From NCBI RefSeq assembly GCF_038967635.1, contig NZ_CP152413.1, positions 4,030,001 to 4,094,000 of the forward strand: a stretch of 64,000 nucleotides of DNA. The letters run 5' to 3'. The stretch comes from Bradyrhizobium sp. B124. GTDB taxonomy: Bacteria > Pseudomonadota > Alphaproteobacteria > Rhizobiales > Xanthobacteraceae. The translations under genes and the position numbers were made by a program. Shown here piece by piece: positions 47,116 to 55,689 of this stretch; position 1 is the first letter of the stretch, and every line of letters starts with the position of its first letter. The notes under the pieces were generated by a model. The model saw only the letters and a program-made list of their open reading frames with translations, was not told the DNA's origin and searched no databases.

Positions 47116-47970
47116 CTATTTCCGGGATGTTGGCCGCCCACGGCTTGACAAATACACCCGCGCCGCATTGCCGCCGAAAATCGCAGCTCTTGCCTCACTT
47201 GACAAATCAGCAAGCAGGCTCTCGGCGGCGGCGAACCAGTGCGCATAGCCGCCGGCGAGGTTGACGACGGGCCAATCGCTGCCCCACAGCATGCGCTGCG
47301 GCCCGAAGCATGCCAGTGCATGATCCACCGCCTCGCGGAAATCGGCGACCTGCCAGTTCGGCGCGGCCTCCGTCGCCAAGCCCGACAGCTTGCAGACGAC
47401 GTTGGACCGTGACGCAAGGCTTGCGATGTCGCGCTTCCAGGCCGCGATGTCGCCAGTTGCGAGTTGCGGCTTGCCGAAATGGTCAAGCACGAATTGCAGG
47501 TCCGGATGGCCATCGACCACCTGAACGAGCCGCGGCAAATGGCGCGGCAATACCAGCGCGTCGAACACGAGGCCGTACTGCGCCATGGCCTCGAGCGGCG
47601 CGGCCAGTTCCGGCCGCAGCAGCCAGTCGTCGTCGGCGATGTCCTGCACCATCGGCCGCAGGCCAACCAGCAGTTCGCGCCCGGCGATCGCGTCGACCCG
47701 CGTCGCGGCGTCGTCAGCATCGAAGTCGATCCAGCCGACCACGCCGCGCACCAGCTCCGCGCCTTTGGCGACGTCAAGCATGAACGCCGTCTCCGCCTCG
47801 GTCGGCGCCGCCTGCACCAGGATCGTGCCTTCGATCCCGGCCGCGGCCAGATGCGGCATCAAATCGGGCAGGCCGAAGTCGCGGTAGATCGGCCCGCGTT
47901 CGGGCGTCAGCCAGCCGTAATCGGCGCGCGCCAGGGTCCATACATGGTGATGGGCATCGATCCGCATCAT
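47116..47970 (-). CDS. Amidohydrolase family lactonase (L-fuconolactonase-like)
   Basis: 284 residues, starting at ATG 47970 whose bases overlap the stop of the preceding aldo-keto reductase gene (ATGA). The N-terminal metal motif is RIDAHHHVW, mid-protein HFGKPQLATGD, and the C-terminal GSDWPVVN carries the catalytic Asp; it ends NAARVYL. The best match in pattern is the amidohydrolase_2 sugar lactonase group (L-fuconolactonase/L-rhamnonolactonase). The coupled dehydrogenase would provide the lactone, so the pair likely oxidises and then hydrolyses an aldose. Confidence 0.85.
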   Translation of the reverse strand: MMRIDAHHHVWTLARADYGWLTPERGPIYRDFGLPDLMPHLAAAGIEGTILVQAAPTEAETAFMLDVAKGAELVRGVVGWIDFDADDAATRVDAIAGRELLVGLRPMVQDIADDDWLLRPELAAPLEAMAQYGLVFDALVLPRHLPRLVQVVDGHPDLQFVLDHFGKPQLATGDIAAWKRDIASLASRSNVVCKLSGLATEAAPNWQVADFREAVDHALACFGPQRMLWGSDWPVVNLAGGYAHWFAAAESLLADLSSEARAAIFGGNAARVYLSSRGRPTSRK

Positions 47971-49004
47971 GCCGGCACCGGCGCGTGCTGGTCGAGCAGC
48001 CCCTCGGCTTTCAGGTCGCGCCACAGCGCGGTGGGGACGGGCGACGACAAGGCGGCGGCGTTGCGCTCGACCTCCTGCGGCGTCTGTGCGCCGAGCACGA
48101 CGCTCGCGACCGCCGGATGACCCAGCGCGAAATGCAGCGCGGCGGTCGCGAGCGCCACACCGTGGGCGCGGCAGACGCGCTCGATTGCCGCCACCTTCTT
48201 CATCACGTCGGGCGGCGCGTCCTTGTAATTGTACTTGGCGCCGGCAACCGCGCCGGTTGCCAGGATGCCGGAGTTGAACACGCCGCCGAGCATCACGCCG
48301 ATGCCCTGCGCCTGCGCCAGCGGCAGGAATTCGGCGAGCGCCGGCTGCTCGAGCAGCGAGTAGCGGCCGGCGAGCAGCATGGTGTCGAACGTGCCGGCCC
48401 TGGCGAAGCGCACACACATCTCGGCCTCGTTGACGCCGATCCCGATGCCCTTGACCACGCGCTCGGCGCGCAATTTGTCGAGCGCGACATAGGCGCCCTC
48501 CATCGCCTCGCGGAACCTGGCTTCGATCGCGTCGGCACCATGGGTCCAGACGTCGACGTCGTGGATCAGCAGCAAGTCGATATGATCGGTGCCGAGCCGC
48601 AGCAGCGACTGCTCGACCGAGCGCATGGTGCCGTCATAGGAATAGTCGACCACCGCACGATGCGGCTGGCCACCAACAAAGTTCGAGCCGTCGCCGCGGC
48701 CATGGAACGCGTCCATCCAGCGCCCGACCTTGGTACAGACGACGATATCGTCACGCGCCACGCGGCGTAGCGCGGTGCCGCAGCGATGTTCGGCGAGACC
48801 ATGCCCATAGAGCGGTGAGGAATCGAGCAGGTTCACGCCCAGCGCAAACGCCCGCTCCGCTGCCGCGATCGCTGTGGCGTCGTCGAGCCGCGCAAAGAGG
48901 TCGCCGAGCGGCGCGGTGCCGAAGCCGAGGATGGAGACATCGAGCCCGGTGCGGCCGAGCCTGCGGCGGGGCAGCGCCGGATGTGGGGATGGAGTTTGGT
49001 TCAC
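47967..49004 (-). CDS. Aldo/keto reductase (L-fucose / D-threo-aldose dehydrogenase-like)
   Basis: 345 residues from a GTG at 49004, with GGGAG in a good Shine-Dalgarno position; an upstream start adds 22 unlikely residues. AKR features include RRLGRTGLDVSILGFGTAPLGDLF, LLDSSPLYGHGLAEHRCG with the catalytic Tyr, VCTKVGR with the Lys, and LLLIHDVD. The RTGLDVS.LG.G.APLG start is typical of L-galactose/L-fucose dehydrogenases, which oxidise an aldose to a lactone with NAD(P). It is followed by a lactonase overlapping its stop. No other sugar-pathway genes are adjacent. Confidence 0.87.
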   Translation of the reverse strand: MNQTPSPHPALPRRRLGRTGLDVSILGFGTAPLGDLFARLDDATAIAAAERAFALGVNLLDSSPLYGHGLAEHRCGTALRRVARDDIVVCTKVGRWMDAFHGRGDGSNFVGGQPHRAVVDYSYDGTMRSVEQSLLRLGTDHIDLLLIHDVDVWTHGADAIEARFREAMEGAYVALDKLRAERVVKGIGIGVNEAEMCVRFARAGTFDTMLLAGRYSLLEQPALAEFLPLAQAQGIGVMLGGVFNSGILATGAVAGAKYNYKDAPPDVMKKVAAIERVCRAHGVALATAALHFALGHPAVASVVLGAQTPQEVERNAAALSSPVPTALWRDLKAEGLLDQHAPVPA

Positions 49005-49137
49005 CGTGACGGCTCCCGTGCAGTTTTCTTGCTTGCAGGGAGAGTAGCCTCGCGGGCGAGCCGAGCACAAGCGGACGCGCCGTCAAGCGACAGTCGAAAG
49101 TTCCGCGCAATCGTGGGTCCGACCTGACGACGTGAGC

Positions 49138-49455
49138 CTATTCGTCGTCGGAGCTGATCTCCTTGGTCACATTGTCGACCACGACGGGGCTCTCGAAATA
49201 TGTGACCGTCGGATCGGCGCCGTATTTGTCCCGGGCGCGGGCGCGCCACGCAGCGGTGTACAGCGCTTCCGCCTCACCCCTCGAGTTCCAGAAATAGATG
49301 CCTCCGGCCGTCATGCCGTCCTCGGACAGCACGTAGGTCTTGCGAAACAGCCCCGGTACGTCGCGATAGAGCGGTGCGGTGCTCAGGAAGATGCTGCGCG
49401 CTTCCTCGCGGGTGACCGGCTTCGGCAATTTGAACGTCGTGACGGCGGTAATCAT
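49138..49455 (-). CDS. Small monooxygenase-like protein (YdhR/ABM type)
   Basis: 105 residues from ATG 49455, which has GGGAGG before it. It begins MITAVTTFKLPKPVTREEAR and continues LYRDVPGLFRKTYVLSEDG, GGIYFWNSRGEAEALYTAAW; this is the ferredoxin-like fold pattern of ABM/YdhR putative monooxygenases. It is divergent from a TetR regulator whose operator-like palindrome lies in the shared promoter. Its substrate is unknown; such proteins may act on quinones or aromatic compounds. Confidence 0.8.
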   Translation of the reverse strand: MITAVTTFKLPKPVTREEARSIFLSTAPLYRDVPGLFRKTYVLSEDGMTAGGIYFWNSRGEAEALYTAAWRARARDKYGADPTVTYFESPVVVDNVTKEISSDDE

Positions 49456-49474
49456 GAAAACCTCCCGAGGGACC

Positions 49475-49516
49475 ATTCTTGACATAATCGTCAAACTTGA
49501 CAATTATGTCAAGAAT
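49475..49516. promoter_or_regulatory. 42-bp palindromic operator in a divergent promoter
   Basis: The core arms ATTCTTGACATAAT (49475-49488) and ATTATGTCAAGAAT (49503-49516) are perfect inverted repeats. Extended to 20-bp arms around a central AC, only one position mismatches. Each arm contains a TTGACA -35 element, so the TetR and monooxygenase promoters face each other inside the palindrome, with 4-of-6 matches to a -10 box 17 bp on. Confidence 0.8.
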
Positions 49517-49536
49517 GATCCGGTGGAGCGAATCGC

Positions 49537-50115
49537 ATGGTAGGCGTGCGTCAGTTTGACGAGGACGAGATGATCGCAACCGCGCTCGACGTGTTCTGGC
49601 GCAAGGGGCTGCACGACGCGACCATGCAGGACCTCGCTGCGGCGACCGGCGTGCAGCGCGGCAGCCTCTACAACGCCTATGGCGACAAGGAAGCGATCTT
49701 CCTGCGCGCCTTCGATCAGTATACCGGGCAGTTCCTGGAGGCGGCCGGCAACGCGTTGTCCAACGCCGACGCCGCGGCGGGGCTGAGGCGCTTCTTCGAC
49801 ATGATCATCGTCAACATGACCGACGGTTCGCCGCCACGCGGCTGCCTGACCACACGCACAGCGCTCGACGCGGCCATTTCAAGCACGGATGTGCGTCAGC
49901 GGGTGCAGGATGTACTCACGCGGCTTGAGCAGCTGATCGGCAAGGCCATCGGCACGGCGCCGGGCAAGCGCAGCGCGGCCGACGCGAACCGGCTGGCGCG
50001 CGTCATCGTGACGTACACCCGCGGGCTGGCCGTGATGGAGCGCGCCGGGTACAGCCGCAAGCAGTTGAGGGAATTGGCCGCGACGTTCATCGACGCGGTC
50101 GTCGGCAATGCCTGA
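49537..50115 (+). CDS. TetR family transcriptional regulator
   Basis: 192 residues. The N-terminal helix-turn-helix is clear (IATALDVFWRKGLHDATMQDLAAATGVQRGSLYNAYGDKEAIF). The C-terminal domain is all-helical with SPPRGCLTTRTALD. It is a repressor-type protein divergent from the YdhR-like gene, and it is very likely to bind the palindrome in the gap. It may respond to a reactive aromatic or quinone, by analogy with similar divergons. The stop is 9 bp from that of the convergent methyltransferase gene. Confidence 0.92.
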   Translation: MVGVRQFDEDEMIATALDVFWRKGLHDATMQDLAAATGVQRGSLYNAYGDKEAIFLRAFDQYTGQFLEAAGNALSNADAAAGLRRFFDMIIVNMTDGSPPRGCLTTRTALDAAISSTDVRQRVQDVLTRLEQLIGKAIGTAPGKRSAADANRLARVIVTYTRGLAVMERAGYSRKQLRELAATFIDAVVGNA

Positions 50116-50124
50116 GGTCGCGGT

Positions 50125-50964
50125 TCAGCCCGGCTGCCTGCGCGACCATGCGCCGACGAAGGTCGGCAGCACAAAAACGCCCTGCATGGCGACCACCTCA
50201 CTGCGCAGGCGCTCGGCAAACCTGTCCAGCGCCAGATCCGCTTCGGTGGCGACGCCGAGCTTGACGATATGCGGCAGATTGCTGCGCAGGCCGCTCGCCA
50301 TGTAATCGTAACCGTCGAAATCCGCCCCGCCTCCGGCCGGCGCAAACAGGCTCATGCGCGGCGCGGGAAGCCCGGCTGCCACGAAGGCGCCGTGCAACGA
50401 CAATCCCATGCGGTTGTTCAGACCCGCCCGCTTGAACATCTCCTTCACAGTGCCCCACGCCTGCGACAGCAGCGGCGACGGCGGATTGGCGATCGGCCCC
50501 TCGCCCCAGTCGAGATCCTGGAACGCCACGACGCCATCGGGCTTGACGTGCCCGAGCAAGTGCCGAATCAGCGCCGCGGGATCCTTCACATAGATCAGCA
50601 CGAGCCGGCCGACGACCGCATCGAAATCGCGGTCCAGCTCGATCGTGCTGATATCGCCGACCCGGAACGAGACCTGGCGGAGGCCGAGCGAACGCGCCGT
50701 GCCCGCGGCTTCCTCGACGATGGCGGGGTTGCTGTCGACCCCGACGACCGCCCCGCTCTCGCCGACCAGGCCAGCGGCGATGAACGACACGCTGCCGGCT
50801 CCGGCTCCGACGTCGAGCACCTTCATGCCCCGCGAGAGCCCGGCCTCCTTCAGCAGTTGCCATGTGGACGCATCGTAGAGCTGCGACTGGCGCTTGAGCC
50901 TGTCGGTCTCCGCGGTCGAACGCCCCATCACATAGTTCGGATCGTAGCCGGAGGTCTCTTGCAT
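50125..50964 (-). CDS. SAM-dependent class I methyltransferase
   Basis: 279 residues from ATG 50964 (MQETSGYDPNYVMGRST). SAM motif I is VLDVGAGAGSVSFIAAGL, followed by the acidic residue in VGVDSNP; motif post-I VGDISTIEL and motif IV region AVVGRLVLIYVKDP. It probably methylates a small molecule. Its neighbours are a TetR gene (convergent) and an alpha/beta hydrolase upstream on the same strand; the target is unknown. Confidence 0.88.
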   Translation of the reverse strand: MQETSGYDPNYVMGRSTAETDRLKRQSQLYDASTWQLLKEAGLSRGMKVLDVGAGAGSVSFIAAGLVGESGAVVGVDSNPAIVEEAAGTARSLGLRQVSFRVGDISTIELDRDFDAVVGRLVLIYVKDPAALIRHLLGHVKPDGVVAFQDLDWGEGPIANPPSPLLSQAWGTVKEMFKRAGLNNRMGLSLHGAFVAAGLPAPRMSLFAPAGGGADFDGYDYMASGLRSNLPHIVKLGVATEADLALDRFAERLRSEVVAMQGVFVLPTFVGAWSRRQPG

Positions 50965-51011
50965 GGATCTACCCGTCTTCGGTTCGTGAATGGAGGCGGC
51001 CGCGCCCGTGC

Positions 51012-51869
51012 TCAAGCCGGCCGCAGGCCCGACAGGAATGCTTGCAGATCCGCCGCGAAGCGCTGCTCGAACGCGATGGCGCGGTGGGGTGAATGGCCGC
51101 ATCCCTCATAGCGAACGATGTCGGCACGCGGATTGTCGTGCGCGAAGCGCGCATCGTGGTCCTCCAGCAAGGCTGCCCCACATCCGGGATCGGCCTGAAT
51201 GATCCTGACGGGACAAAGGAATTCCCGCCCGGTCGGAATCGCAGCAAGGACGGAGGTCGCAACGTTTCCGTCCGCCCAGCAGCGCGCGTCTTGCCGCTGC
51301 AGCGCTGACGCATGGCTCAACAGATGACGGGAGCCGAAATGATCGCAGCCGATCCCGCCCATGGGCGTCGGAGAGTCTGCAAGGAACGCAAGGTAGGCGC
51401 CGAGCGGCGCGCGCGCCTGCTGCCACGCCGCCTGACGCGCGCTGACGATCGAAAACAGCTTTGGGAATGCCGATTTCTCCCACTCGCCCGGCTGCCCAAG
51501 ATACCATGGCGGATCCTCGAGGAAGGCGGCGCGCACATTGGCATCACCGCGCTGTGCCAGCACACCGGCCACACAGCCGCCGAGCGAGTGCCCGACGATC
51601 ACCGCCGGACGCCCGATTGCCGCCAATGCGGTCTCCGCGTCCGAGACATAATCGGCGAGCGCGTAGCTCGGGGCCCGATCCGAGTGCCCGTGTCCCCGGA
51701 AATCCAGGGTCCAGACCCGATATCGGTCCTTGAGCCGGCCGCCGGTTTCCTGCCATGTGTCTCGGCTGAGCGACAGGCCGTGCAGAAGCAGGATCGGTTC
51801 ACCGTCCGGCGGGCCATCGACCGAAGCCGCAAGCCTGACGCCGTTATTGTCGAGCGTAATGTCGGTCAC
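51012..51869 (-). CDS. Alpha/beta hydrolase
   Basis: 285 residues from a GTG at 51869 with GGAGAT upstream; an ATG at 51944 would add 25 weakly supported residues. The oxyanion-hole strand is ILLLHGLSLS, the nucleophile elbow is VGHSLGG (Ser in G-H-S-L-G), the acid residue lies in RIIQADPGCGA, and the His is in GCGHSPHRA. This is a soluble esterase/lipase/epoxide-hydrolase-type fold with an undetermined substrate. It lies 47 bp upstream of the methyltransferase gene. Confidence 0.88.
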   Translation of the reverse strand: MTDITLDNNGVRLAASVDGPPDGEPILLLHGLSLSRDTWQETGGRLKDRYRVWTLDFRGHGHSDRAPSYALADYVSDAETALAAIGRPAVIVGHSLGGCVAGVLAQRGDANVRAAFLEDPPWYLGQPGEWEKSAFPKLFSIVSARQAAWQQARAPLGAYLAFLADSPTPMGGIGCDHFGSRHLLSHASALQRQDARCWADGNVATSVLAAIPTGREFLCPVRIIQADPGCGAALLEDHDARFAHDNPRADIVRYEGCGHSPHRAIAFEQRFAADLQAFLSGLRPA

Positions 51870-51953
51870 CAAACATCTCCGTTGCGAAATACCATCAGCA
51901 TCCGGTACCGTCCGGCCGGCTTGCAATTCGGCGTGAGCTGCCATCCGCCAGTC

Positions 51954-52985
51954 TCAGCGTCCGATCTGCCGGAACTTGTCTGTGAGGCCGTCGAGATAAC
52001 CGACCCAGGTCGAATTGATCGGCTGGTTCTCGATCAGCGCGTGAAAGCGGATCATCATGCAGATCAGGAATAGCGGCTGGATGAATGCCGCGCGCACCGT
52101 CACCGCCAGCAGGGCCGCGATGAAGACGGTGACCACGGCGCCATATTCCCTGACGGCCTCAGGCAGCCAGACCGTCACCACCCCTGCGGGGACCAGCAGC
52201 AGCAGGCAAAGCAGGATGCTCAGGATCCGCTCGACGACGACCATCCAGACCGACGTCGCCAGGATCGGCTTGGCGTTCTGGCAATAATAGACCAGTCCGT
52301 CCTGGATGCTGCGCCTCGGATCGCCGCCGCCGCGCGCCAGATCGTAGGACAGCACCACCTTGTCCAGATAGCGCGTCGCGGCCGACAGGATGGTGTTGAG
52401 CAGACCGACGATCGCCTTCATGCCGGGCGCCGGCAGCCAATCGCCAAGCGTATCGAGCGCATTGTGAAACGCGCGGAGCACGGCGCGGATCAGCGCACCA
52501 AGTCCGAACAGGATCGCGACCTCGCCGAACCGGTCCATCACGATCCGGCGGCCGTAAGCGAACTGCCCTTCGCTGCCGTTGCCGATGCTGCCGCGCGTGA
52601 TCAGCTCGGTCAACACGGCGACATGGCCGCAGGCGATCATGTGAAGCGTGTAGCGCAGGACGGCGCCCCAGATCCATCCGCCGGGCAACAGGATGCCAAG
52701 CAGCCAGCAATAGCCAAACACGCTGGCGACATGGGTGCCGAGCCAAACCGCGCCGCCGACCGCGACCACCGCCCAGATGGCGCACGCCGCGGCAAAGGCC
52801 AGCAGCACGCCCCAGCGCGCCAGCGCATAGGGCAAGGTTTCGATCAACAGCTTCAGCGCCGTCGCCAGGCCGTGATCGTGAACCAGCAACGGATATGAAT
52901 GGGATGCCCCTTGGGATTGTCCCGCACCGTGCCAATCGGCTGAACCGCCGCGGCCGCCGCCATTGCTCAGACTTATGTCAGACAC
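51954..52985 (-). CDS. Multi-span membrane protein of unknown function
   Basis: 343 residues. After a Gly/Ser/His-rich N-terminal stretch of ~35 residues there are about six hydrophobic segments, including WGVLLAFAAACAIWAVVAVGG, VASVFGYCWLLGILLPGGWIW, ILSILLCLLLLVPAGVVTVWL and YGAVVTVFIAALLAVTVRAAF. A cytoplasmic middle part has AYGRRIVMDRFG and RYLDKVVLSYDLARGGG. I do not recognise the family; nothing in the surroundings explains it. The ATG is near a GACACGTGTT block and two long hairpins. Confidence 0.6.
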   Translation of the reverse strand: MSDISLSNGGGRGGSADWHGAGQSQGASHSYPLLVHDHGLATALKLLIETLPYALARWGVLLAFAAACAIWAVVAVGGAVWLGTHVASVFGYCWLLGILLPGGWIWGAVLRYTLHMIACGHVAVLTELITRGSIGNGSEGQFAYGRRIVMDRFGEVAILFGLGALIRAVLRAFHNALDTLGDWLPAPGMKAIVGLLNTILSAATRYLDKVVLSYDLARGGGDPRRSIQDGLVYYCQNAKPILATSVWMVVVERILSILLCLLLLVPAGVVTVWLPEAVREYGAVVTVFIAALLAVTVRAAFIQPLFLICMMIRFHALIENQPINSTWVGYLDGLTDKFRQIGR

Positions 52986-53100
52986 GTGTTGCCTCTTGGG
53001 TTGCCGTGATCGATCGAAATTGGATTCAAAGGGATCGTTGTTGCGGGATCAGCTCGATGACTCATGCGGCATCCTGCCTTGTCCGCCGCGGACCAGGCAT

Positions 53101-53151
53101 CACAGCGCCAACACCTCGGGGCTGGCAGAGGGTTGGTCCGTTGGCGCTGTG
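53101..53151. other. 12-bp perfect inverted repeat between two - strand genes
   Basis: CACAGCGCCAAC (53101-53112) and GTTGGCGCTGTG (53140-53151) are perfectly complementary, with 27 bases between them. It lies ~115 bp upstream of the membrane-protein gene and downstream of livK. It could be an operator pair or part of a terminator. Confidence 0.5.
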
Positions 53152-53163
53152 AGCCGGCACAGC

Positions 53164-53198
53164 CGCGACATCGATCAGGGAGGAGCGCCGATGTCGCG
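53164..53198 (-). terminator. Strong hairpin after the LivK-like gene
   Basis: CGCGACATCG (53164-53173) pairs perfectly with CGATGTCGCG (53189-53198) across 15 bases, beginning 8 bp after the livK stop codon on the gene strand. There is no U-run, so this may be an mRNA-stabilising 3' hairpin rather than an intrinsic terminator. Confidence 0.5.
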
Positions 53199-53206
53199 AC
53201 CAGCGA

Positions 53207-54331
53207 TCATTGACCGGCTGCCGGCAACTCGGCGTAGTTGCCGTCCTTGTCGCGACGGTACACGACGTAGTCGATCAGGGTGATGTCACCCTTCGGCGTG
53301 TAGCTGATGTTGCCGAGCACGGTGTCCCAGTGTCCACTCTTGATGGTCGCCGCGATCTTCTTGGCGTCCGTGGTCTGGGCACGGGCGACGGCCTGGCTCC
53401 AGATCTGGAAGGCGGCATAGCTGTAAAGCGTATAGCCGTCCGGATCGATGCCCTTGTCCTTGAACTTCTTCAAGGTCGCGGCCGCGGTCACCTTCTTGCG
53501 CGGATCGGGCGAGAAGGTGAACAGCGAGCCCTCGGCAAGCGGACCCGCGATCGCGGCGAACTGCTTGTCGACCAAGGCGTCGCCGCCCATCAGCACGGCA
53601 TTGACGCCCTGCTCGCGCATCTGGCGCAGGATCAATGCCGCCTCGGCGTAGTAGCCTCCGACATAGACGAAATCGATCGACTCCTTCTTGAAGCGGGACA
53701 CCAGCGCGGCAAAATCCTTGTCGCCCTTGGTGTAGGCTTCATAGAGCTTTTCCTTCACGCCCGCCGCGTTGATGGCGTTCTTCGTTTCGTCGGCAAGGCC
53801 TTTACCGTAGGTCGTCTTGTCGTGGATGATCGCGACGTTCTTGGTCTTGTAGTTCTTGATGATATAGGCGGCCGCGACCATGCCCTGCTGGTCATCGCGG
53901 CCGCAGACGCGGAACGTGTTCCACAATCCGCGCTCGGTGAAGAGCGGGTTGGTCGAACCCGGCGTGATCTGCAGCACGTTACCCTCGGCATAGGCGTCCG
54001 AGGCAGGAATCGAGGTCGACGAGCAGAAGTGCCCGACCACGAACGGAATCTTCGCGCCTGCCATCTTCTCGGCAACCGACACCGCCTGCTTCGGATCGCA
54101 GGCGTCGTCGCCGACTTCCAGCTTCAGCTTCTTGCCGAGCACGCCGCCCGCCGCATTGATATCGGCGATGGCGAGGTCAGCACCGTTCTTGAACTGCTGA
54201 CCGAAGCTCGCCTCCGAGCCGGTCATCGGCCCAACCACGGCAACACTGATATCCTGGGCCATGGCCGCGCTGGACAATGCCAGGCTCGTGCCAAGCGCAA
54301 GGAAGTATCCTCGAAGTGCAAACTTCATCAT
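53207..54331 (-). CDS. ABC transporter substrate-binding protein (LivK-like, orphan)
   Basis: 374 residues from ATG 54331, with GAGGAG before it. Signal peptide ~1-25 (MMKFALRGYFLALGTSLALS, cleavage near AMAQ). The type-1 periplasmic-binding fold is evident (ISVAVVGPMTGSEASFGQQFKNG, FVVGHFCSSTSIPASDAYAEG, VAIIHDKTTYGKGLADETKN). It carries GDDACDPKQAVSVAEKM, typical of branched amino-acid binding proteins. No permease or ATPase gene is beside it, so it must use a transporter encoded elsewhere. Confidence 0.92.
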   Translation of the reverse strand: MMKFALRGYFLALGTSLALSSAAMAQDISVAVVGPMTGSEASFGQQFKNGADLAIADINAAGGVLGKKLKLEVGDDACDPKQAVSVAEKMAGAKIPFVVGHFCSSTSIPASDAYAEGNVLQITPGSTNPLFTERGLWNTFRVCGRDDQQGMVAAAYIIKNYKTKNVAIIHDKTTYGKGLADETKNAINAAGVKEKLYEAYTKGDKDFAALVSRFKKESIDFVYVGGYYAEAALILRQMREQGVNAVLMGGDALVDKQFAAIAGPLAEGSLFTFSPDPRKKVTAAATLKKFKDKGIDPDGYTLYSYAAFQIWSQAVARAQTTDAKKIAATIKSGHWDTVLGNISYTPKGDITLIDYVVYRRDKDGNYAELPAAGQ

Positions 54332-54525
54332 ATTCTCCTCGATGGTCTCAAGTCGCCTCAATGCATCGCAATCGACTGGTATGGCCGGCCGCAACGATCG
54401 CCGGGGGCTGCCTTGTATGCGCGCGATGAGCAGCAGGCTCGGACTGAGGCGACGGGGGATTGGACATATGCGACATCGGGCAACAATGTGAAACACGTTG
54501 CCGTGCATTGGCGCCTGGAATCGCC

Positions 54526-54547
54526 CTGTGTGCGCGTCAGCACACAG
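54526..54547 (-). terminator. Hairpin downstream of small secreted-protein genes
   Basis: CTGTGTGC (54526-54533) pairs with GCACACAG (54540-54547) around a 6-base loop, 16 bases beyond the stop at 54564. No U-run follows. It could end or protect the transcript of the two small secreted genes. Confidence 0.4.
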
Positions 54548-54563
54548 CTGATGGCTTGTTCGA

Positions 54564-55079
54564 TCACGGCCGCACCAGCGGCTCGGACTCCGCCGGCTTG
54601 ACGTCGGCTCCGACCGGTGGTGCTGCCGCCTCAACAGCGCCTTTCGGCTCGATCTCGTAGTAACCGCCGACCTTGATCGCACCCCATTGCGTCGAGACCG
54701 CCAGATTGATTCGCTGTCGCGCCGGCAAATCGGCATCGGTGTGCCGGCCGGCGATGCCGCCCTGCGACAGGACTTCGATGTGGGATAGCCGAACGCCGTC
54801 CGCATTCCAGAAGTCGAAGTTGAGATGTTGCGACAGCGGACGGCCGAACACCCCCATCTCCTTGAAAGCGAGCTCGACGTCGACATGGCCCGGCCCCACC
54901 ATGAAGCTGTAGTAATGGCCGCTGATATCATTGGTGATGTTGGAGCGATTGACACCGGCGCCGAGCACCGTCGGTTGATGCGGATCGGTGGACTGTGCCG
55001 ACGCCGGGGCGGCCAACCCGCCAAGGCAGAGAACGAGGCGCACGGCCGGTTTCGCGAGGATCCTGGACTTGCTCATCAT
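54564..55079 (-). CDS. Secreted protein of unknown function
   Basis: 171 residues. Its signal peptide ends near PASAQ (~1-29). The mature part is beta-rich (GHYYSFMVGPGHVDVELAFKEMG, LNFDFWNADGVRLSHIEVLSQ, RQRINLAVSTQWGAIKVGGYYEI) and then Pro/Ala/Glu-rich at the end. I recognise no family; the pattern recalls a small C2/beta-sandwich or jelly-roll protein. Its ATG overlaps the stop of the preceding small secreted-protein gene (ATGA), so the two are translationally coupled. Confidence 0.6.
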   Translation of the reverse strand: MMSKSRILAKPAVRLVLCLGGLAAPASAQSTDPHQPTVLGAGVNRSNITNDISGHYYSFMVGPGHVDVELAFKEMGVFGRPLSQHLNFDFWNADGVRLSHIEVLSQGGIAGRHTDADLPARQRINLAVSTQWGAIKVGGYYEIEPKGAVEAAAPPVGADVKPAESEPLVRP

Positions 55080-55531
55080 GTGCGGAACGCGCCGGCGCTA
55101 ATTCGGGTTGGCAGATAGGGGGCGCGCTTGCTCGCGGTCATCGGAGAACAGCAAGGGCGTCGACCGCATGTCTGCGCGAGATGACCGCAAAGCTTGACGA
55201 CAGCGATCGATTTCCGGCCCTGCCAGGCCGTCACCGTGAAACCGATCGGGACAGCACTGCGCTCGAAAACATGCAGCTTGGCAATACCGGCGGCAGCGCC
55301 GGCCGCAAGCGAGATCGTGATTTCGCCGGCGGCGGTGCCACCAGGCCGGATCGGCGATTGCCGCGGTGATCCGAACGAGAGTTCGCTCCCGGCCGAGACC
55401 GCAACGGTCTGTTGGAACCCGTTCTCGATACTGAGCACAGGTTTCGCTCCCGCGGCCTCGGTGGCGATCGGCGCTATTCCCGCTAGAAGGCAGAGAATCA
55501 CTGATGCTGATCGAATGAGTGAAGCCGACAT
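55076..55531 (-). CDS. Small secreted protein of unknown function
   Basis: 151 residues from ATG 55531, with AAGGA before it; starts further upstream add residues before the signal peptide. Signal peptide ~1-27 (SVILCLLAGIAPIATEAAG). The mature part is Ala/Gly-rich and beta-like (SIENGFQQTVAVSAGSELSFG, GEITISLAAGAAAGIAKLHVF) with a Cys-rich end (KLCGHLAQTCGRRPCC). No family recognised. It overlaps the start of the next gene by four bases. Confidence 0.55.
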   Translation of the reverse strand: MSASLIRSASVILCLLAGIAPIATEAAGAKPVLSIENGFQQTVAVSAGSELSFGSPRQSPIRPGGTAAGEITISLAAGAAAGIAKLHVFERSAVPIGFTVTAWQGRKSIAVVKLCGHLAQTCGRRPCCSPMTASKRAPYLPTRISAGAFRT

Positions 55532-55689
55532 AAGCGCAATCCTTCCTGAATGAGTGCGCCCAACACCCAACAGGTTCGCGACGGCCACGCTCTTTTCTCT
55601 TCGACATCACACGTTATGCCGGACGACAGGCTTGCGAGCGCGCCGACGCGCCCTTAATGATCGGCTGCCTCGCACGACGTCCGATCGCC

